Positions 7,216 to 9,083 of a stretch of 9,083 bases of DNA are shown here, one piece after another. Below the pieces are notes generated by a model. The model was given only the letters and a program-made list of their open reading frames with translations, was not told where the DNA came from and did no database searches. The DNA comes from JAGTRP01 sp050259815 (GTDB taxonomy: Bacteria; Pseudomonadota; Gammaproteobacteria; Burkholderiales; Rhodocyclaceae), in contig JBLNBI010000168.1 of assembly GCA_050259815.1 (NCBI GenBank), forward strand, positions 1 through 9,083, read 5' to 3'. Position numbers and translations under genes: made by a program. Each line of letters begins with the position of its first letter. Positions within the stretch are counted from its first letter, which is position 1.

Positions 7216-8883
7216 CTATTGTTGTTTGCGGCGCTTGTTGCGGCGGTGCCATACCCCGACGGCGGTCACCCCGAAGAACCCGCCGTAGGCTGCCAGGGCG
7301 ATGGACGAGGGCTCCAGGCCTTCCCCCGGCGCGTCGGGGTCCTTCAGTTCGGGCGGGAAGGGCCGGGGCGGCACGGGTACTATTTTCCACTGGGATTTGT
7401 CTTCCGGCACCCGTTTCATGTACTCGTCGATGGAAGCCACCGGCGCCTGACCGAGGGCCCGGGAGGACGGGAACTGGGGAATGCGCACATAGACCAGGGC
7501 CTCGATGTCCTCCGCCAGCAGGCCCTCGAAGCCCTTGCCCGCGGCCTTGCCGGCAGCGACCCGCTCCAGGATGTCCTTGCCCGCCGCCTCGAAGGCGACG
7601 AAGGGATAGAGGTCGGTGACCTCCGCCGACATGTAGTCGAAAGCCTTACGGCCGCTCTCCAGGCTGCCGTCCTTGACGGCCATGAAGGGCAGGCCGGCCG
7701 CCGCCTTCACCATGCTGGTCGGTCCCTGCTTGGGAATGTTCCAGCCCAGGGAGCGCAGGGTCTCGATGCTGATTCCGGCGCAGTTGGCGGTAGCGTGGCG
7801 ATAGACGAAGTCGTGGCGGTAGAAGTGGTTGAACACCCGGGAGATGGACTCCTGGTAGAGGCTGGGCGCCCGTTCGTCCTTGAGCACCGCCACCAGCATG
7901 TAGGAGGGCCGGTACCAGGACTGGCCGCTGTTCAAGTCGGCCATGTAGGCATCCATGGGCAGGGTGGAGGCGATGATGCCCTTCTCGCTCACGGAATCCA
8001 GGTTATAGAAATTGTTCACCAGCCAGTCGTTCCACTCGCCCTGAGGGCCGAAGCGGCCGGTGGCGATGGCGAAATGGCCGCCGTGGGCCTCGTCGTCGTC
8101 CCCCTGGGCGCCGTTCAGCATCACCGCCAGGACCGGCTTGCCAGCCCATTGCAGGGGCTTGGCTCCATCTTTCTGCCACAGGACCCGGGCAGCCAGAGGC
8201 AGGGAGGCGCCGCCGCCCTCGGCCCGCACAAGGGAAGCCAGGGTTTCCCCGGCCAGGAGGGGCTTCACCGCCGTGTTGCCGGCGGTCAGGCGGTAGTCCT
8301 GGGGCCACAAGGTGCGGGCCACGAACTTGCCGCCCTCCATCCTGCCGCGCATGGACAGGGGCCGGCCGGCGAAGTGGCGCAGGCTGCTGTCGTCGTAATA
8401 GGACAGGTTGCTGTCGATCTTGGGCGCCACCGCGAAGGGAACCCGCTTGCCGGCAGCGTCGACCATGGCATTGCCGGCGGGATCGATCTTCCATCCCTCG
8501 GCTTGGAGGGGCGAGCCTACCCAGACCAGGGGCGGACGCTGGGGCGCGGCCTTGCCGTCTCGGCCCTTGGCCCATTCCGCCACATCCGCCTGGGCCGGGT
8601 GGCGTTTGGAGAAATCGGCCGGATTCTGCTTGGGCACCGCCACCAGGTCGTTTTGGAAATACCAGAGGGCCTGGGGAATGGTGGCGCAGTCGGCGCACTT
8701 GCCATCCGCCAGCCGGAAGTCGCCGGCGGTATGGAGGCCGAGGCGGCCGGATTCAAGGGTGCCGTGCACTCCCGACGGGACATCGGCCCCATGGGCGGAG
8801 AGGGACAGTGCGGCGCAAGCCAACGCCGCTGCCGCGGGCAAGGGCTTGAATTTCATTGTTCCGTGCTTGCTCTTGAGTTCCAT
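7216..8883 (-). CDS. Secreted, C-terminally anchored protein of unrecognised family; possible permuted papain-like (NlpC/P60-LRAT-type) core
   Basis: I do not recognise a named family for this 555-residue protein. It has an N-terminal signal peptide (MKFK from residue 10, then an alanine/leucine-rich stretch to SAHGA at 29-33). A CADC pair lies at 63-66. A long periplasmic region follows, and a single hydrophobic helix sits near the end (about 526-545), followed by HRRNKRRKQQ. Two conserved-looking motifs are AHGGHFAIATG (266-276) and ATANCAGISIETLRSLGW (364-381). H270 and C368 are 98 residues apart with His before Cys, the order of circularly permuted NlpC/P60-like hydrolases and LRAT-type acyltransferases. 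This suggests a thiol hydrolase or acyltransferase, as inference. Either ATG could be used: 8883 has AAAGGG five bases upstream, while 8856 gives a tidier signal peptide. It lies 24 bases after the M28 peptidase stop and 19 before the MFS-PlsC start, so all three are probably one operon. Confidence 0.8.
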   Translation of the reverse strand: MELKSKHGTMKFKPLPAAAALACAALSLSAHGADVPSGVHGTLESGRLGLHTAGDFRLADGKCADCATIPQALWYFQNDLVAVPKQNPADFSKRHPAQADVAEWAKGRDGKAAPQRPPLVWVGSPLQAEGWKIDPAGNAMVDAAGKRVPFAVAPKIDSNLSYYDDSSLRHFAGRPLSMRGRMEGGKFVARTLWPQDYRLTAGNTAVKPLLAGETLASLVRAEGGGASLPLAARVLWQKDGAKPLQWAGKPVLAVMLNGAQGDDDEAHGGHFAIATGRFGPQGEWNDWLVNNFYNLDSVSEKGIIASTLPMDAYMADLNSGQSWYRPSYMLVAVLKDERAPSLYQESISRVFNHFYRHDFVYRHATANCAGISIETLRSLGWNIPKQGPTSMVKAAAGLPFMAVKDGSLESGRKAFDYMSAEVTDLYPFVAFEAAGKDILERVAAGKAAGKGFEGLLAEDIEALVYVRIPQFPSSRALGQAPVASIDEYMKRVPEDKSQWKIVPVPPRPFPPELKDPDAPGEGLEPSSIALAAYGGFFGVTAVGVWHRRNKRRKQQ

Positions 8884-8888
8884 CGTTT

Positions 8889-8894
8889 CCCTTT
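8889..8894 (-). promoter_or_regulatory. Ribosome-binding site favouring the upstream ATG of the 555-residue gene
   Basis: AAAGGG on the minus strand stands five bases before the ATG at 8883. The internal ATG at 8856 has only a weak GGA upstream. This favours the longer start, although it lengthens the charged n-region of the signal peptide to about 13 residues. Confidence 0.5.
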
Positions 8895-8907
8895 CAAGAT
8901 TTGCCGC

Positions 8908-9083
8908 TCAATGCGGCAACTGGGCCTGGATATCTTCGACGACCTGGGCGACCGCCTCCACCACCCCGGCCATGCGGACATAGTCCAGGGTGTCGGGAAG
9001 GTCGCTCGGCCGGTGGTAATTGGGATTCCGGTAGAAGGCCGTATCGGTGACCATCACCGCCGGCATGCCCTCCTGCCAATAGG
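8908..9083 (-). CDS. M28-family zinc aminopeptidase, C-terminal end only (5' partial)
   Basis: The minus strand from the window edge encodes 57 residues ending in TGA (8910-8908). The sequence reads MVTDTAFYRNPNYHRPSD, then DTLDYVRMAGVV. This is the hallmark C-terminus of M28 metallopeptidases, in which the His of the YHRPSD segment is a zinc ligand. The rest of the catalytic domain, including HxD and EE, lies beyond the window. Family members release amino acids from peptides, often in the periplasm or outside the cell; some are glutaminyl cyclases. The reading frame has no visible start and continues past the edge. It is the first visible gene of the minus-strand cluster and lies 24 bases upstream of the 555-residue gene, so it is probably co-transcribed with it. 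Confidence 0.85.
   Translation of the reverse strand, partial: YWQEGMPAVMVTDTAFYRNPNYHRPSDLPDTLDYVRMAGVVEAVAQVVEDIQAQLPH

Noticed and set aside
8408..8983. Plus-strand open frame spanning the 555-residue gene start and the M28 end
   Set aside because: It overlaps two better-supported minus-strand genes, and its translation shows no family features.

Overview
The window is GC-rich, densely coded bacterial DNA. Dense G/C third positions, a typical proteobacterial UbiA and MFS-PlsC and PAP2 genes suggest a betaproteobacterium, perhaps a Rhodocyclales-like organism. That placement is an inference from style and gene content, not from a marker gene. I see no rRNA, tRNA, CRISPR array, insertion sequence or obvious repeat. 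The longest stretch without a gene is only 64 bases.

The left half (about 1-4372) is a plus-strand operon of three tightly packed genes. They are the 3' part of a glycerol-3-phosphate/lysophospholipid acyltransferase-like membrane protein, a PAP2_3-type (inositolphosphotransferase-like) membrane phosphatase/phosphotransferase, and an 839-residue PEP-synthase/rifampicin-phosphotransferase-like enzyme. The spacing is 3 bases and then an ATGA overlap, so the three are almost certainly co-transcribed and translationally coupled.

The right half (4373-9083) is a minus-strand cluster. Read in its own direction it runs: the 3' end of an M28 zinc aminopeptidase, a secreted and C-terminally anchored 555-residue protein of unrecognised family with a possible His...Asn-Cys permuted papain-like (NlpC/P60- or LRAT-like) core, an MFS transporter fused to a PlsC acyltransferase, and UbiA (4-hydroxybenzoate polyprenyltransferase). 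The first three are separated by only 24 and 19 bases. ubiA follows after 64 bases and may have its own near-leaderless promoter.

The two operons converge with their stop codons directly abutting (TGA|TCA, 4370-4375). A common theme is membrane lipid chemistry: two different PlsC-type acyltransferases, a lipid-phosphate-type PAP2 enzyme, a lipid-flippase-like MFS domain and a prenyltransferase. The least explained pieces are the 555-residue protein and the PEP-synthase-like enzyme sitting beside the PAP2_3 gene. They are the best candidates for undescribed biology here.
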